Shown here one piece after another: positions 17,372 through 26,689 of a stretch of DNA of 64,000 nucleotides. Source of the stretch: Candidatus Companilactobacillus pullicola (GTDB lineage Bacteria > Bacillota > Bacilli > Lactobacillales > Lactobacillaceae). The position numbers were made by a program, and so were the translations under genes. The stretch lies in assembly GCA_019116025.1 (NCBI GenBank), contig DXCM01000021.1:1-64000 (forward strand), written 5' to 3'. Numbering within the stretch: the stretch's first letter is position 1; every line of letters starts with the position of its first letter. The notes beneath the pieces were generated by a model that did not search any database, was not told where the DNA came from, and worked only from the letters and a program-made list of their open reading frames with translations.

Positions 17372-18601
17372 GTGCAATATAGTACAGGAGATAAAGAAGT
17401 TTTTGATCTAATCAAAAAAGAGGAAGACCGACAAAATAGAAATATTGAGTTGATTGCTTCTGAAAACCTTGTTTCTGACAATGTTAGAAAGGCGCAAGGA
17501 TCAGTTTTAACAAACAAATACGCTGAAGGTTATCCAGGTCACCGTTATTATGGTGGTTGTGAATACATCGATCAAATTGAACAAATTGCAATTGATCGTG
17601 CTAAGAAGTTATTCAACGCTGAATATGTTAATGTTCAACCTCACTCAGGCTCACAAGCTAATGCTGCAGCTTATCAAGCTGTTCTAAAGCCTGGCGACTC
17701 TGTTTTAGGTATGGATCTTAATGCCGGCGGTCACTTAACACATGGTTCAAAAGTTAATTTCTCTGGTAAAATGTATAACTTCCATTCATATGGCGTTAAT
17801 GCTGAAGGTTTTATCGATTACGACGATGTTCAAAAGATTGCCGAAGAAGTTCAACCAAAACTTATTGTTGCCGGTGCTTCTGCATATAGCCGTATTATCG
17901 ACTTTAACAAATTCCGTGAAATTGCTGATTCCGTTGGAGCTTATCTAATGGTTGATATGGCTCACATCGCTGGATTAGTTGCTGTTGGTTTACACCCAAC
18001 TCCAATTGGTGTTGCTGATATCGTTACAACAACTACTCATAAGACACTTAGAGGACCTCGTGGTGGTATGATTTTTGCCAAAGCTGAATTAGGTAAAAAG
18101 ATCAACTCAGCTATTTTCCCAGGAACTCAAGGTGGTCCACTAGAACACGTTATTGCCGGTAAGGCCGTTGCCTTCGGTGAAGATCTTCAACCTCAATTTA
18201 AGGATTATATGGAACAAGTTGTGAAAAATGCTGCAGCTATGGCCAAAGTTATCAATGATTCTGAAGACCTATCAGTTCTAACTGGTGGTACAGACAATCA
18301 CTTGCTAAACGTGGTTCTAACTGAAACAGACTTGAATGGTATGGAAGTACAAAACCTTCTTGATACAATTCACATCACAGCTAACAAGGAAGCCATTCCT
18401 AACGATCCATTACCTCCTAAGTACACATCTGGACTACGTCTAGGTACACCTGCTATCACATCAAGAGGCTTTAACGAAGAAGATTGTGAAGAAGTAGCAC
18501 GTATTATCATTGACGCTATTAAGTATCACAATGATCCTGAAGAATTAAAGAAATTGGATGCTCGTACAAAAGCATTGACTGACAAGCACCCTATCAAATA
18601 G
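17372..18601 (+). CDS. glyA: Serine hydroxymethyltransferase
   Basis: A 409-residue PLP enzyme that interconverts serine and glycine while charging tetrahydrofolate with a one-carbon unit. Seen: [40 protein letters not shown], and the PLP-lysine in [15 protein letters not shown]. The ATG at 17363 directly abuts the AAGGAG ribosome site and is too close, so the GTG at 17372, nine bases further, is chosen. Length agrees with the family. A terminator follows. Confidence 0.95.
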   Translation: MQYSTGDKEVFDLIKKEEDRQNRNIELIASENLVSDNVRKAQGSVLTNKYAEGYPGHRYYGGCEYIDQIEQIAIDRAKKLFNAEYVNVQPHSGSQANAAAYQAVLKPGDSVLGMDLNAGGHLTHGSKVNFSGKMYNFHSYGVNAEGFIDYDDVQKIAEEVQPKLIVAGASAYSRIIDFNKFREIADSVGAYLMVDMAHIAGLVAVGLHPTPIGVADIVTTTTHKTLRGPRGGMIFAKAELGKKINSAIFPGTQGGPLEHVIAGKAVAFGEDLQPQFKDYMEQVVKNAAAMAKVINDSEDLSVLTGGTDNHLLNVVLTETDLNGMEVQNLLDTIHITANKEAIPNDPLPPKYTSGLRLGTPAITSRGFNEEDCEEVARIIIDAIKYHNDPEELKKLDARTKALTDKHPIK

Positions 18602-18610
18602 TAATTTCCA

Positions 18611-18638
18611 AAACAGAGCATAGGCTCTGTTTTTTTTG
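18611..18638 (+). terminator. Terminator of glyA
   Basis: AACAGAGC-ATAG-GCTCTGTT followed by a long T run. Confidence 0.92.
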
Positions 18639-18689
18639 TTGACTTTTTATTCTGTAATGATTATTATGAGTTTAAACATTTAAACCTAT
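18639..18689 (+). promoter_or_regulatory. Promoter and operator of the ArsR-family gene
   Basis: A -35 TTGACT (18639) and a -10 TATTAT (18662) are 17 bp apart. Immediately downstream is the palindrome GTTTAAACATTTAAAC inside AGTTTAAACATTTAAACC (18669 on). The same 21-bp block recurs, inverted, before the Old Yellow Enzyme gene. It is a likely operator for the ArsR protein itself. Confidence 0.75.
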
Positions 18690-18706
18690 TAATTAAGGAG
18701 AACGAT

Positions 18707-19015
18707 ATGGCTGAAGAAACAATGGATCTTTTTCGAAAAGGCATGCCCATCTTTAGTATCTTTCAAGATGAGAATCGTCAAAAGATAATTATCTTATTAT
18801 GCAAAAATAAAGAACTGACCGTTAATCAAATCACCGATCAAATAAATTTATCTCGCCCTGCTGTCTCCCATCATCTTAAATTAATGCTAGACGCTGGTGT
18901 TATTACCGTCAATAAGGTTGGTAAAGAACGTTTTTATCGTGTTTCGTTAGACGAGACGGTGCAACTATTAAAAGATTTAACTGTTTCACTCGAAAAAAGT
19001 ATTTCATCTAAATAA
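18707..19015 (+). CDS. ArsR-family winged-helix regulator
   Basis: A 102-residue dimeric repressor type. The winged helix is clear: FSIFQDENRQKIIILLCKNKELTVNQITDQINLSRPAVSHHLKLMLDAGVITVNKVGKERFYRVSL. No cysteine-rich metal site of the classical ArsR kind is visible near the DNA-binding helix, so it may sense a non-metal signal. It heads a cluster with an Old Yellow Enzyme and a DJ-1 protein, both oxidative or electrophile-stress types. RBS AAGGAG is well placed. Confidence 0.9.
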   Translation: MAEETMDLFRKGMPIFSIFQDENRQKIIILLCKNKELTVNQITDQINLSRPAVSHHLKLMLDAGVITVNKVGKERFYRVSLDETVQLLKDLTVSLEKSISSK

Positions 19016-19037
19016 GGTGAAATTTATTTTTTGCCCC

Positions 19038-19058
19038 ATAGGTTCAAATGTTTAAACT
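19038..19058 (+). promoter_or_regulatory. Second ArsR-type operator
   Basis: GTTCAAATGTTTAAAC is a palindrome with one mismatch. With its flanks, this 21-bp block is the inverted copy of 18669-18689 with a single base difference. It lies 20 bp before the Old Yellow Enzyme gene. Confidence 0.7.
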
Positions 19059-19078
19059 TATTATCAGGAGAATGAATT

Positions 19079-20293
19079 ATGACAACAATCTTTACACCTC
19101 TAACTTTAAAAAATGGTACTACAATTAAAAATCGTTTCGTCAAGGCTGCTTTGAGTGAAGCTTTAGGCGACAAGAATTACCAACCTACTTCAGAACTCAT
19201 CTCACTTTATCAACATTGGGCTAACGGCGGTACGGGCCTACTTATTACTGGAAATGTCATGGTCGATCGTAATGCTCGTGGTGAATATGGCAATGTCGTT
19301 GTTGACCGTCAACAAGATTTAAATCCATTGAAAAAGTGGGCTAAGGCTGGAACTGCTAACGATACAAAAATTTTCATGCAACTAAATCATCCCGGCAAGC
19401 AATCACCTAAAACTATCAGTAAACAGCCCGTTGCTCCCAGTGCCATTCCAATGACAGGTTCCAACAGCTTTGCATTCAATGATCCTCGAGCCTTGAGTAC
19501 ATCTGAAATCAAGCAAATCATCAGCAAATTTATTGATGCCGCAGAAATTGCCCAACAAGCTGGCTTCTCAGGTGTTGAAATTCATGCCGCTCACGGATAT
19601 CTTTTAAATCAATTTCTTTCTCCACACGATAATCAGAGAAACGATGAGTACGGTGGTTCGTTAGAAAACAGAATGCGTATCTTAACCGAAATTTATACAG
19701 GTATTCGTGAGAAAGTCGGTACTGATTTCCCTATCGCCTTAAAGATCAATTCATCTGACTTCAGTAGTGATGGTTTTTCTGAAGCAGATTCACTTCAAGT
19801 AATTCAAAAGATGGATCAGTTAGGAATTGATTTGATTGAAATTTCTGGTGGTAATTACGAGAATCCTAAAATGCAGGGTATCGGTAAAGGAGCTTTCTTC
19901 ATCGACTATGCTCAAAAAGTGAAACAAACTATCTCCACTCCTATTGTTGTTACAGGTGGCTTCAATACTGCCACCGGTATGGAAAGTGCCATTCAAAATG
20001 AAGAGACTGACTTCATCGGCTTAGCTCGTCCCTTAGTGATGGTGCCTGACTTGCCTAATCAACTAAAATGGGGTAACTTCACTTCTGTAAAATTACATCA
20101 TTTAACTACTGGTTCCAAGAAATTGGACAAAAAAGTGGGCTCCTTAGTTGGATTAAGTTTCTATCAACTACAAATGTTGCGCATCGCTGAAGATAAAGCA
20201 ATACAACACACAACTAATGCTTGGGGTTCTTTACTATTCTCTCTCAGACACCAAGGACTATCCGCTTTAATGCCACAACGTGATAAGGAGTAA
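19079..20293 (+). CDS. NADH:flavin oxidoreductase, Old Yellow Enzyme family
   Basis: A 404-residue FMN TIM-barrel reductase. The start IFTPLTLKNGTTIKNRFVKAALSEALGD is the family N-terminus. Also present: IFMQLNHPGKQSP, substrate-binding GVEIHAAHGYLLNQFLSPHDNQRNDEYGGSLENRMR, and the phosphate loop VVTGGFNT. Such enzymes reduce activated alkenes or other electrophiles. It is flanked by an ArsR regulator and a DJ-1 protein, suggesting a reactive-electrophile response unit. RBS AGGAG is well placed. Confidence 0.92.
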   Translation: MTTIFTPLTLKNGTTIKNRFVKAALSEALGDKNYQPTSELISLYQHWANGGTGLLITGNVMVDRNARGEYGNVVVDRQQDLNPLKKWAKAGTANDTKIFMQLNHPGKQSPKTISKQPVAPSAIPMTGSNSFAFNDPRALSTSEIKQIISKFIDAAEIAQQAGFSGVEIHAAHGYLLNQFLSPHDNQRNDEYGGSLENRMRILTEIYTGIREKVGTDFPIALKINSSDFSSDGFSEADSLQVIQKMDQLGIDLIEISGGNYENPKMQGIGKGAFFIDYAQKVKQTISTPIVVTGGFNTATGMESAIQNEETDFIGLARPLVMVPDLPNQLKWGNFTSVKLHHLTTGSKKLDKKVGSLVGLSFYQLQMLRIAEDKAIQHTTNAWGSLLFSLRHQGLSALMPQRDKE

Positions 20294-20296
20294 ATT

Positions 20297-20968
20297 ATGG
20301 GAAAAATTTTAGTTGTTCTAACTAACACAATTGAATATAACGGCACCGATCAGGCTACCGGACTTTGGTTAGGTGAAGCCACTGAATTCGTCGATGAAGT
20401 GACTAAAGCCGGATTCGACATTGATTACGTCAGCCCCAAAGGCGGTTTCGTTCCTCTCGATCCACGCAGTTTCAAATATACCGACAAATCCACAATGGAT
20501 ATTTACAGCAGTTCTGATTTTCAACAACGAGCTTTAACTAACTCGCTGAAGCCATCAGAAGTTCATCCCGAAGATTATCAAGCTATTTATTACACTGGTG
20601 GTCACGGTGTCATGTGGGACTTCCCTACTAATCCAGAATTGCAAGACATCACTAGAAAAATTTATCAACAAGGTGGTTTCGTTACCTCCGTTTGTCACGG
20701 AATCGCGGGTCTATTGAATGTTAAAGACGCCGACGACAATTACTTGATTGCTGGTAAAAAAATAACTGGCTTCACGACTGCTGAAGAGATCCTTGCTGGC
20801 AAAAGAAAAGTTGTGCCATTTCTCAATGAAGAAGTTGCCAAGCTACATGGTGCCAACTTCCAAAAGAAACGTGCCTACAAAGAATTCGCCATCCAAGATG
20901 GTCAACTGATCACCGGACAAAATCCATTCTCCGCCAGAGCTGTTGCTAAAATATTAATTCAAAATTAA
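20297..20968 (+). CDS. DJ-1/PfpI family protein (Hsp31-like glutamine amidotransferase fold)
   Basis: A 223-residue class I amidotransferase-like protein. The nucleophile elbow is SVCHGIAGLLNV, with Cys around residue 137. An N-terminal Glu-bearing LWLGEATEFVDEVTKAGFDIDYVSPKGG and the YYTGGHGVMWDF loop complete the Hsp31-type site. Family members act as glyoxalases, deglycases or holding chaperones. It starts three bases after the Old Yellow Enzyme stop with AAGGAG overlapping it, so translation is coupled. A terminator follows. Confidence 0.9.
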   Translation: MGKILVVLTNTIEYNGTDQATGLWLGEATEFVDEVTKAGFDIDYVSPKGGFVPLDPRSFKYTDKSTMDIYSSSDFQQRALTNSLKPSEVHPEDYQAIYYTGGHGVMWDFPTNPELQDITRKIYQQGGFVTSVCHGIAGLLNVKDADDNYLIAGKKITGFTTAEEILAGKRKVVPFLNEEVAKLHGANFQKKRAYKEFAIQDGQLITGQNPFSARAVAKILIQN

Positions 20969-20978
20969 AAGCTAACAA

Positions 20979-21014
20979 AAAATCCAGAAATCAAATTGAC
21001 TTCTGGATTCTTTG
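20979..21014 (+). terminator. Terminator of the ArsR/OYE/DJ-1 unit
   Basis: AATCCAGAA and TTCTGGATT form the outer stem, with TCAA/TTGA continuing it after one mismatch. TTTG follows. Confidence 0.8.
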
Positions 21015-21125
21015 TTTAGTCACAGACACGGGGATGTCCATGTAGTCATAAATAATATAGAGGAAATATTCGGAATCATCTGATTCCAAGTTACAGTATA
21101 CAGTTCGGCAACGTCACAATATGTC

Positions 21126-21173
21126 AAAATCCCACCTTATACAAAAATAATTGTATAAAGTGGGATTTTTTTT
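21126..21173. terminator. Hairpin terminator between the DJ-1 unit and the SLAP-type gene
   Basis: AAATCCCAC-TTATACAA pairs with TTGTATAA-GTGGGATTT, followed by eight T on the plus strand and a shorter T run on the minus strand. It lies 27 bp beyond the minus-strand gene's stop, so it probably serves that gene too. Confidence 0.8.
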
Positions 21174-21199
21174 GATATTTAATTTTTATCTAAAAAATA

Positions 21200-22033
21200 C
21201 TATTTAACATCTCTTGATGCAAGCCATTCATTAGTAGCAACACGATACATTGTTTGACCATTAATAGTTGCAGTTTGATCAGTTAACCAAGCTGTGTTTG
21301 CACCCAAGACACGGTTAGAAATTTTTGAACCATCTTTTGTAAACAAGGCGGCTTGATTCTTAGTAGTTACGACACCTAAGTGAGATTTCTCACTTCCAGC
21401 TCTATTGTCGATCCACATGTTTTTACCTACACGATAATATACTTCTCCATCGTCTCTAAACATTTCACGATCTACTTTCCAAGTAGAACCAGTAGGCAAT
21501 GTTACAAAATCCTTTGTTCCTGGTTTTGTAATTGGTAGTCCAGTATCGTCAACTGTATATGCAGTTTTTGTAAGAGTAATAGTAGTTGAATAAGGTATAC
21601 CAAACTTCTTATTTTCGTTGGCTGTCGCAGCATTAGCAGGTACGTAAGCTAATGAATTAAGCACATATACATTTCCATCCTCAAGTTCGATGTTATAAGT
21701 ACCATCGGAAGAATTAGTGTATCCCTTAATTTCAGGTGCAGGAAGTTGTAACTCACCAGTAGAATTTACTTTTATTCCGTCTAATGATACGGTCAATGCA
21801 TTTCCTGTTTCAGTAGGATGTTCTCCAGTTGTCCAAATATCCGCATACATAACTCCATGTAATGTATATGTACCATCACCATTATCTGTATATGTACCAT
21901 CAGGTCTTTCAACATTGCCATCGGAATCAACAGCAGCCTGTACGTTAGTTGCCTCAATAGGTGCAATAACTGGACCAGCTGTTAACAACAATGCAGCAAT
22001 TGTGATCCCCATATATTTAAATTTTTTATTCAA
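21200..22033 (-). CDS. Secreted protein with two C-terminal SLAP-like domains
   Basis: A 277-residue exported protein. The signal peptide (MNKKFKYMGITIAALLLTAGPVIAP...VQAA) is followed by an unrecognised beta-rich region (about 35-150) and two SLAP-like repeats, each ending in an aromatic-Arg-Val motif (YYRVGKNMWIDNRA and YRVATNEWLASRDVK). These bind cell-wall polymers in related bacteria. The start is TTG with GGGAGGATAAG upstream, the same arrangement as the neighbouring paralogue. The upstream promoter element is shared with two other secreted proteins. Function of the middle region unknown. Confidence 0.85.
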   Translation of the reverse strand: MNKKFKYMGITIAALLLTAGPVIAPIEATNVQAAVDSDGNVERPDGTYTDNGDGTYTLHGVMYADIWTTGEHPTETGNALTVSLDGIKVNSTGELQLPAPEIKGYTNSSDGTYNIELEDGNVYVLNSLAYVPANAATANENKKFGIPYSTTITLTKTAYTVDDTGLPITKPGTKDFVTLPTGSTWKVDREMFRDDGEVYYRVGKNMWIDNRAGSEKSHLGVVTTKNQAALFTKDGSKISNRVLGANTAWLTDQTATINGQTMYRVATNEWLASRDVK

Positions 22034-22066
22034 AATCTTATCCTCCCTAACATTTTATTTACTACA

Positions 22067-22102
22067 TAAGATTAGCATGTGGCTGTGACACTATATGACA
22101 AT
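22067..22102 (-). promoter_or_regulatory. SLAP-regulon promoter element 1
   Basis: On the minus strand TTGTCAT-ATAG-TGTCAC gives two TGTCA repeats exactly 10 bp apart, then an extended -10 (TGCTAATCT). The proximal repeat starts 53 bases from the start codon. The same design precedes 22162-24000 and 26868-27689. Confidence 0.7.
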
Positions 22103-22161
22103 TCAGGCCTTACCACTAATCTTTTTCTAAAAATTATTTTCATACTGTTATTTAAATAAGA

Positions 22162-24000
22162 TTATTGAACGTTACTTGCGGGAATCCATTCGTTTGTGGC
22201 AACACGGTACATTGTTTGACCATTGATTTGAGCTGTTCTATCAGTTCTCCATGCAGTATTAGCGCCTAATACACGGTTAGTGATTCTTTCACCCTTGCTG
22301 TTGTATAAAATTGCTTGTTTATTAGTTGTAATAACTGAATCTACTAACTTAATTTCCAAACCATTATCTACTTTAACCCACTCATTTGTGGCAACACGTA
22401 GATAAGTTACACCTTTAACAACTTTTTTCTGGTCAACTTTCCATGCTGTGTTCTTACCAAGACTTACGTTGGTGATTAGTTCACCATTATCGTTATACAA
22501 TTCAGTACCTGTTGTTGGTGTATATACAGAACTATATGATGCTACTGGTGTTGTCTTATCATCATTTGTGTTTTCATCAGTAGTTGTTGAAGTATTTGTA
22601 TTAGTATTGGTTGAAGTACCTGTGTTGGTTGTATTTCCTGTATTTGTGTTTGAACCAGTATTTGTAGTACTTCCTGTATTCGTATTTGATCCTGTAGTTT
22701 CTAAGTCAGCATCATATGGTAATACAACAACATCCTTAGAAGCTACCTGTTTTGAGTTACCTTCCAAGAATTGAGCCCACCAACCGCCAGCAGCTACAAT
22801 ATGCTCGTTACCATTATCTATAGAAACACTTCCACTCTCAGGATCAGCAACATAATGAACGCCGAAATGGAAAGTTACACCTTTACCACCTTTCTGACTT
22901 AATAGCTTATTAATTTCAAAAGCTGCAAGATTTCTCTTAGTTCCACCATCATTTGCCGTTGCCGTTGCAAACACATGATAATTATCATTATCAAAGAAAG
23001 CGTCATTTTTATCGTTAAATTGCATAAAAAATTCGGTTGCATTGTGATTATCATCACTAAAAGTTTCCATGATATCACTTTCTGGGGTCAAATTAGAAGA
23101 ACCCATTGAAAACCAACCATCAGAACCAACAATATAAATTACCGAAACATCATCATTGGTAACCAGAGGAGTATCCTTAGCTAGTCGGATAGTACTCTTC
23201 ATATCCTTTACCCATTGTTGAGCATGGGATTTTTGTTCAGATGTAATATCAGTGGAATCCTTTAAGCTTTCTTGTCCTTTACGATCTGGAAACATGGTGC
23301 TTGTTTCGTAAGCTTCTATATTTTCAGTTGTTGTAGTTGTTGGTGATCCATTCTTTGTATATATTGGCATTCCATTAGCAAGTGTGATACCTATTGGTTG
23401 ATTTGTTTTGGGGTCTCTCTTCACGCCAAATGTTGTATAATCTTGATTTGCTGTATATCCTTCAATGTGCGGTATTGCGATAAGACTCCTACTATTCATA
23501 CCATCTCCAATAACACCAACACGATTATAGGGAATTTGAATTTGCTTACCATCTTTCATTGCCGGAAAAGTACCAGAAAGATAATTAATTGGTTGTCCAT
23601 TATCATCCGTATTCGTTTGAATCATATCTTCCGTTAATGACGTCTTATAAACAGAATTGTCATTTACTGTATCTTCAGCATCATTTAATTCATCATTATT
23701 ATTACTATTTGTATTAGTATCTGTAGTCACATCTGATGTAGTATTCTTAGTAGTACCTGTAGAGGTTGCATCAGCGTCTGTTTTCTTATCTTCATTTGTA
23801 TCTGTGCTTGCATCAGCATTTGTATTGGCATCTGTCACTTTACTTGTTTCAGCGGCACTTGTACCTGTCTTAACACTGTCATTTACTGTATCTGCCTTAG
23901 CGGTGATCTCTGTTGCAGAATTAAAAACTGGTGCAGCGATAGGAACGACGGTCAACAATGTTGCAGCCGCAATCCCCATATATTTAATCTTTTTGTTCAA
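22162..24000 (-). CDS. Large secreted protein with low-complexity linkers and two SLAP-like domains
   Basis: A 612-residue exported protein. A signal peptide (MNKKIKYMGIAAATLLTVV...) precedes a Thr/Asp/Asn-rich stalk (about 45-105) and a globular region of about 280 residues that I do not recognise. Then come a second Thr/Asn/Gly linker made of NTGS-type repeats and two C-terminal SLAP-like repeats (YLRVATNEWVKVD; YRVATNEWIPAS). The start is taken as TTG at 24000, which has GGAGGATG upstream and matches the paralogue; an ATG 15 bases earlier lies in that RBS. Likely surface-displayed, perhaps a binding or enzymatic head on a stalk (inference). Confidence 0.8.
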   Translation of the reverse strand: MNKKIKYMGIAAATLLTVVPIAAPVFNSATEITAKADTVNDSVKTGTSAAETSKVTDANTNADASTDTNEDKKTDADATSTGTTKNTTSDVTTDTNTNSNNNDELNDAEDTVNDNSVYKTSLTEDMIQTNTDDNGQPINYLSGTFPAMKDGKQIQIPYNRVGVIGDGMNSRSLIAIPHIEGYTANQDYTTFGVKRDPKTNQPIGITLANGMPIYTKNGSPTTTTTENIEAYETSTMFPDRKGQESLKDSTDITSEQKSHAQQWVKDMKSTIRLAKDTPLVTNDDVSVIYIVGSDGWFSMGSSNLTPESDIMETFSDDNHNATEFFMQFNDKNDAFFDNDNYHVFATATANDGGTKRNLAAFEINKLLSQKGGKGVTFHFGVHYVADPESGSVSIDNGNEHIVAAGGWWAQFLEGNSKQVASKDVVVLPYDADLETTGSNTNTGSTTNTGSNTNTGNTTNTGTSTNTNTNTSTTTDENTNDDKTTPVASYSSVYTPTTGTELYNDNGELITNVSLGKNTAWKVDQKKVVKGVTYLRVATNEWVKVDNGLEIKLVDSVITTNKQAILYNSKGERITNRVLGANTAWRTDRTAQINGQTMYRVATNEWIPASNVQ

Positions 24001-24032
24001 AATTTCATCCTCCATAACATTTTGTTTACCAT

Positions 24033-24069
24033 GAAAGACTAGCACACCGCCATGACACGATATGACAAT
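24033..24069 (-). promoter_or_regulatory. SLAP-regulon promoter element 2
   Basis: TTGTCAT-ATCG-TGTCAT on the minus strand, then the extended -10 TGCTAGTCT. The proximal repeat starts 53 bases from the TTG start, exactly as in element 1. Confidence 0.7.
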
Positions 24070-24100
24070 ACAAACGCTCCACTAAAATTTTTTTGAAATT

Positions 24101-24535
24101 TTATTTAATATTTTTTAAAGTCTTAGCCAGATGACCTAAATTATCTGATAAGGCTTTTTTTTCGTCTTCAGACCAGCTCTCCAAAGCAGAATCAATCATC
24201 TTAACTCTGGTTTGATCGAGAATCTTTTTCAATTTTTCTCCAGACCCGGACAAGACGATTGAACGAACCCGGGCATCTTGTTCTCCATCCTTTGTTGTAA
24301 CCAATTGTTTTTGTTCCAACTTGTCGATCTGGCGACTGACGCTAGAGTGACTTTTGCCCAAAATATTGGCCAAATCAGAGACGTTTGTTGGTTGCATGCG
24401 GCCAATAGTCACAAACAATTGAAATGAAACAGCTTCTAAATCGACTCCGGCTTGCTTGATAAAAGCTTGATCACGGTCGGTTCGATTAAAGAATGTAACG
24501 ATGGTAACTAACGATTCGATTAATTGATTATCCAT
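24101..24535 (-). CDS. MarR-family regulator
   Basis: A 144-residue winged-helix repressor. The DNA-binding region reads VTIGRMQPTNVSDLANILGKSHSSVSRQIDKLEQKQLVTTKDGEQDARVRSIVLSGSG, with the wing Asp-Arg pattern typical of MarR. The ATG at 24535 overlaps the stop of the oxidoreductase gene (TAATG), so the two are translationally coupled. A perfect palindrome in front of the oxidoreductase gene is its likely operator, implying autoregulation of the pair. Confidence 0.9.
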   Translation of the reverse strand: MDNQLIESLVTIVTFFNRTDRDQAFIKQAGVDLEAVSFQLFVTIGRMQPTNVSDLANILGKSHSSVSRQIDKLEQKQLVTTKDGEQDARVRSIVLSGSGEKLKKILDQTRVKMIDSALESWSEDEKKALSDNLGHLAKTLKNIK

Positions 24536-25488
24536 TATTTCATCACCACCACAGCACGAGGATTCAATGGTGCTTGCCAAGCTTGTTCGATATCTTCTAA
24601 TCCGAATTCATTTACTGACATTACAATTTTTTCTTCTGCGGCCCATTCGAAAACGCCATTGATAGCAGAAAGTAATTCTGGCATCGTGGCACTTTTCACG
24701 CCACTGCCCAAAATTTCGATAGCCGATGAACGCAGGATAGCTGATGGCAAGGCAATATCACCTTTTCCGGCTGATGCCCCAATACTGACAAATTTAGTTA
24801 CATGATGACCACCAAATTGTGCTACGGCTGTCATGATAGCTAGGGCACTGTCACCCCAAAGATAATCCAGAACAACATCAACGCCTGCTTTGAATACTTC
24901 TGCTAAATCATCTGTAAATTTCTTGGCACCATCAGCTTTACTCATATCAAAGGCAATTGCTTCATCTGCTTCCAATTTAGCTAATTTGACCGCATTTCTT
25001 CCAGTAACAATTATCTTCTTAGCTCCCAAATGATAAGCAATTTTAACGGCTAAAATTCCGGCTGTTCCAGTAGCTCCATTAATTAATACTGTCTGACCAG
25101 CTTGAAAATGTGCGCGACTGACTAAAGCTGCCCACGATGACATCCCTGGATTAGCAATAGCGGCGGCTGTAACATCATCGATACCGTCGGGGAGTGGAAC
25201 CATCAAGTGTTCATTGATCAAAGTTTGTTCAGCAAGTGATCCATAAGGCGCATTAGTAGCTAAGAAATAAATTCGTTGGCCGTTAACTTCCCCCACTCCA
25301 TCAGTTCCTGCCACATTCGGATAAACGTGACCAGCTGAATAGTGATTTCCCATAGCTCGCATTTTGGTTAGATTACTTAAAGCCGAAGCCTTAACATTTA
25401 CAAGCACATTTTGTTCCTTAGATTCTGGTTCTTCAAAAGTTGAATAAATTGGTGTAGTTCCTTTTTCTGTAACGATTGCTGCTTTCAT
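24535..25488 (-). CDS. Zinc-independent quinone oxidoreductase / alcohol dehydrogenase superfamily
   Basis: A 317-residue MDR-family reductase. The GroES-like N-terminus (MKAAIVTEKGTTPIYSTFEEPES ... AGTDGVGEVNGQRIYFLA) lacks the catalytic zinc ligands. The Rossmann part carries VLINGATGTAGILAVKIAYHLGAKKIIVTGRN, an NADPH-binding loop of the AxxGxxG type. Such enzymes reduce quinones or enones. First gene of an operon with the overlapping marR gene; a MarR-type palindrome lies 75 bp upstream. Confidence 0.9.
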   Translation of the reverse strand: MKAAIVTEKGTTPIYSTFEEPESKEQNVLVNVKASALSNLTKMRAMGNHYSAGHVYPNVAGTDGVGEVNGQRIYFLATNAPYGSLAEQTLINEHLMVPLPDGIDDVTAAAIANPGMSSWAALVSRAHFQAGQTVLINGATGTAGILAVKIAYHLGAKKIIVTGRNAVKLAKLEADEAIAFDMSKADGAKKFTDDLAEVFKAGVDVVLDYLWGDSALAIMTAVAQFGGHHVTKFVSIGASAGKGDIALPSAILRSSAIEILGSGVKSATMPELLSAINGVFEWAAEEKIVMSVNEFGLEDIEQAWQAPLNPRAVVVMK

Positions 25489-25562
25489 AAATTAATTACC
25501 TCTTTTTTTATAATTTTATATTTTGTATATTATGTGTGTTTTGCACCTAATCAAAATAACAC

Positions 25563-25578
25563 CATTATGTGCATAATG
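25563..25578. promoter_or_regulatory. Palindromic operator, probably for the MarR protein
   Basis: CATTATGTGCATAATG is a palindrome apart from its central TG. A weaker relative (TTATGTGTGTTTTGCACC) lies about 30 bp nearer the gene. Confidence 0.65.
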
Positions 25579-25592
25579 CAACTAATTTTTTC

Positions 25593-25631
25593 GTAAAAAA
25601 ATAGAGCTTATCGAATGACAAGCTCTATTGA
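25593..25631 (-). terminator. Terminator of the GAPDH gene
   Basis: AATAGAGCTT / AAGCTCTATT, a ten-base loop, and a T7 run on the minus strand. Confidence 0.88.
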
Positions 25632-25639
25632 ATAATTAA

Positions 25640-26689
25640 TTATTCACCATAAGTAGGTTCTGAGTCAAAACTTGCTAATTTTTGTAATGTACGAACCATT
25701 TGAGCAACGAATCCAGCTTCATTGTCGTACCAAGCTACAGTTTTAACTAATTGATCTTCGCCATCGCCAACAACTTCTGTTTGTGTTGGATCAAAGATTG
25801 AACCATAAGTTGTGTCGATAATATCAGATGAAACAACTTCATCATCATTATATCCGAATGATTCACTACCATCAGTGAATTTCTTGATAGCTGAGTTAAC
25901 TTCGTCAGCTGTTACTTCTTTATTTAATTTAGTTACCAACTCTGTAATTGAACCTGTAATTACTGGCACACGTTGAGCATGTCCATTCAATTTACCGTTT
26001 AATTCAGGAATTACCAAGCCGATAGCTTTAGCAGCACCTGTTGTATGAGGAATGATATTTCCAGCAGCGGCACGCGCAGCACGAACATTTCCACCACGAT
26101 CAGGACCATCTTGCAATTTTTGAGTTGCAGTATAAGCGTGAACTGTTGTCATTGTACCCACTTTGATACCGAAGCTCTTTTCAACTGCATTAGCCAAAAG
26201 TGCTAAACAATTAGTTGTACAAGAACCGGCTGAAACAATATGATCATCGCTTGTTAATGTGTCTTCGTTTACACCATAAACAATTGTAGGCATTGGTCCA
26301 GCAGGAGCTGAAATTAGAACTCTCTTAGCACCAGCATCGATATGTGCTTGAGATTTTTCCATTGAAGTATAGAATCCTGTACATTCCAAAACGATTTCTA
26401 CGTCATCATTATCGACCCATTTCAATTTGGAAGCATCAGTTTCTGCATAAACTTTGATCTCAGTGCCATCAACCACAATAGCATCTTCAGTTGAGAAAAT
26501 TTTATCCGTCATGAAGCTGCCGTGGGCTGTATCATATTTCAATAGATGAGCCAACATTGCGGGTGATGTCAAATCGTTGATAGCTACAACTTCGAGGTCA
26601 GTTTGACCCTTGTCTTGTAGTTCCTTAATCTTACGAAATGCTAAGCGTCCGATTCTTCCGAATCCATTGATACCAATCTTAGTTGTCAT
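25640..26689 (-). CDS. gap: Type I glyceraldehyde-3-phosphate dehydrogenase
   Basis: A 349-residue NAD-dependent glycolytic enzyme. The N-terminal [17 protein letters not shown] is the Rossmann start. The catalytic Cys is in [13 protein letters not shown] (Cys157), followed by [19 protein letters not shown] and the C-terminal [12 protein letters not shown]. It is about ten residues longer than typical. The ATG at 26689 has AGGAG six bases upstream; an ATG five codons earlier falls before that site. The gene is monocistronic, with none of the cggR/pgk/tpi neighbours of the usual glycolytic operon, so it may be a second copy (inference). Confidence 0.95.
   Translation of the reverse strand: MTTKIGINGFGRIGRLAFRKIKELQDKGQTDLEVVAINDLTSPAMLAHLLKYDTAHGSFMTDKIFSTEDAIVVDGTEIKVYAETDASKLKWVDNDDVEIVLECTGFYTSMEKSQAHIDAGAKRVLISAPAGPMPTIVYGVNEDTLTSDDHIVSAGSCTTNCLALLANAVEKSFGIKVGTMTTVHAYTATQKLQDGPDRGGNVRAARAAAGNIIPHTTGAAKAIGLVIPELNGKLNGHAQRVPVITGSITELVTKLNKEVTADEVNSAIKKFTDGSESFGYNDDEVVSSDIIDTTYGSIFDPTQTEVVGDGEDQLVKTVAWYDNEAGFVAQMVRTLQKLASFDSEPTYGE

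Noticed and set aside
22590..22700. Short tandem repeats that might suggest a CRISPR array
   Set aside because: They are in-frame codons for NTGS-type linker repeats inside a gene; there is no regular repeat-spacer pattern.
22448..24034. Several plus-strand Val/Ser-rich ORFs opposite the large secreted protein
   Set aside because: They are mirror translations of its Thr/Asn/Asp-rich linkers.
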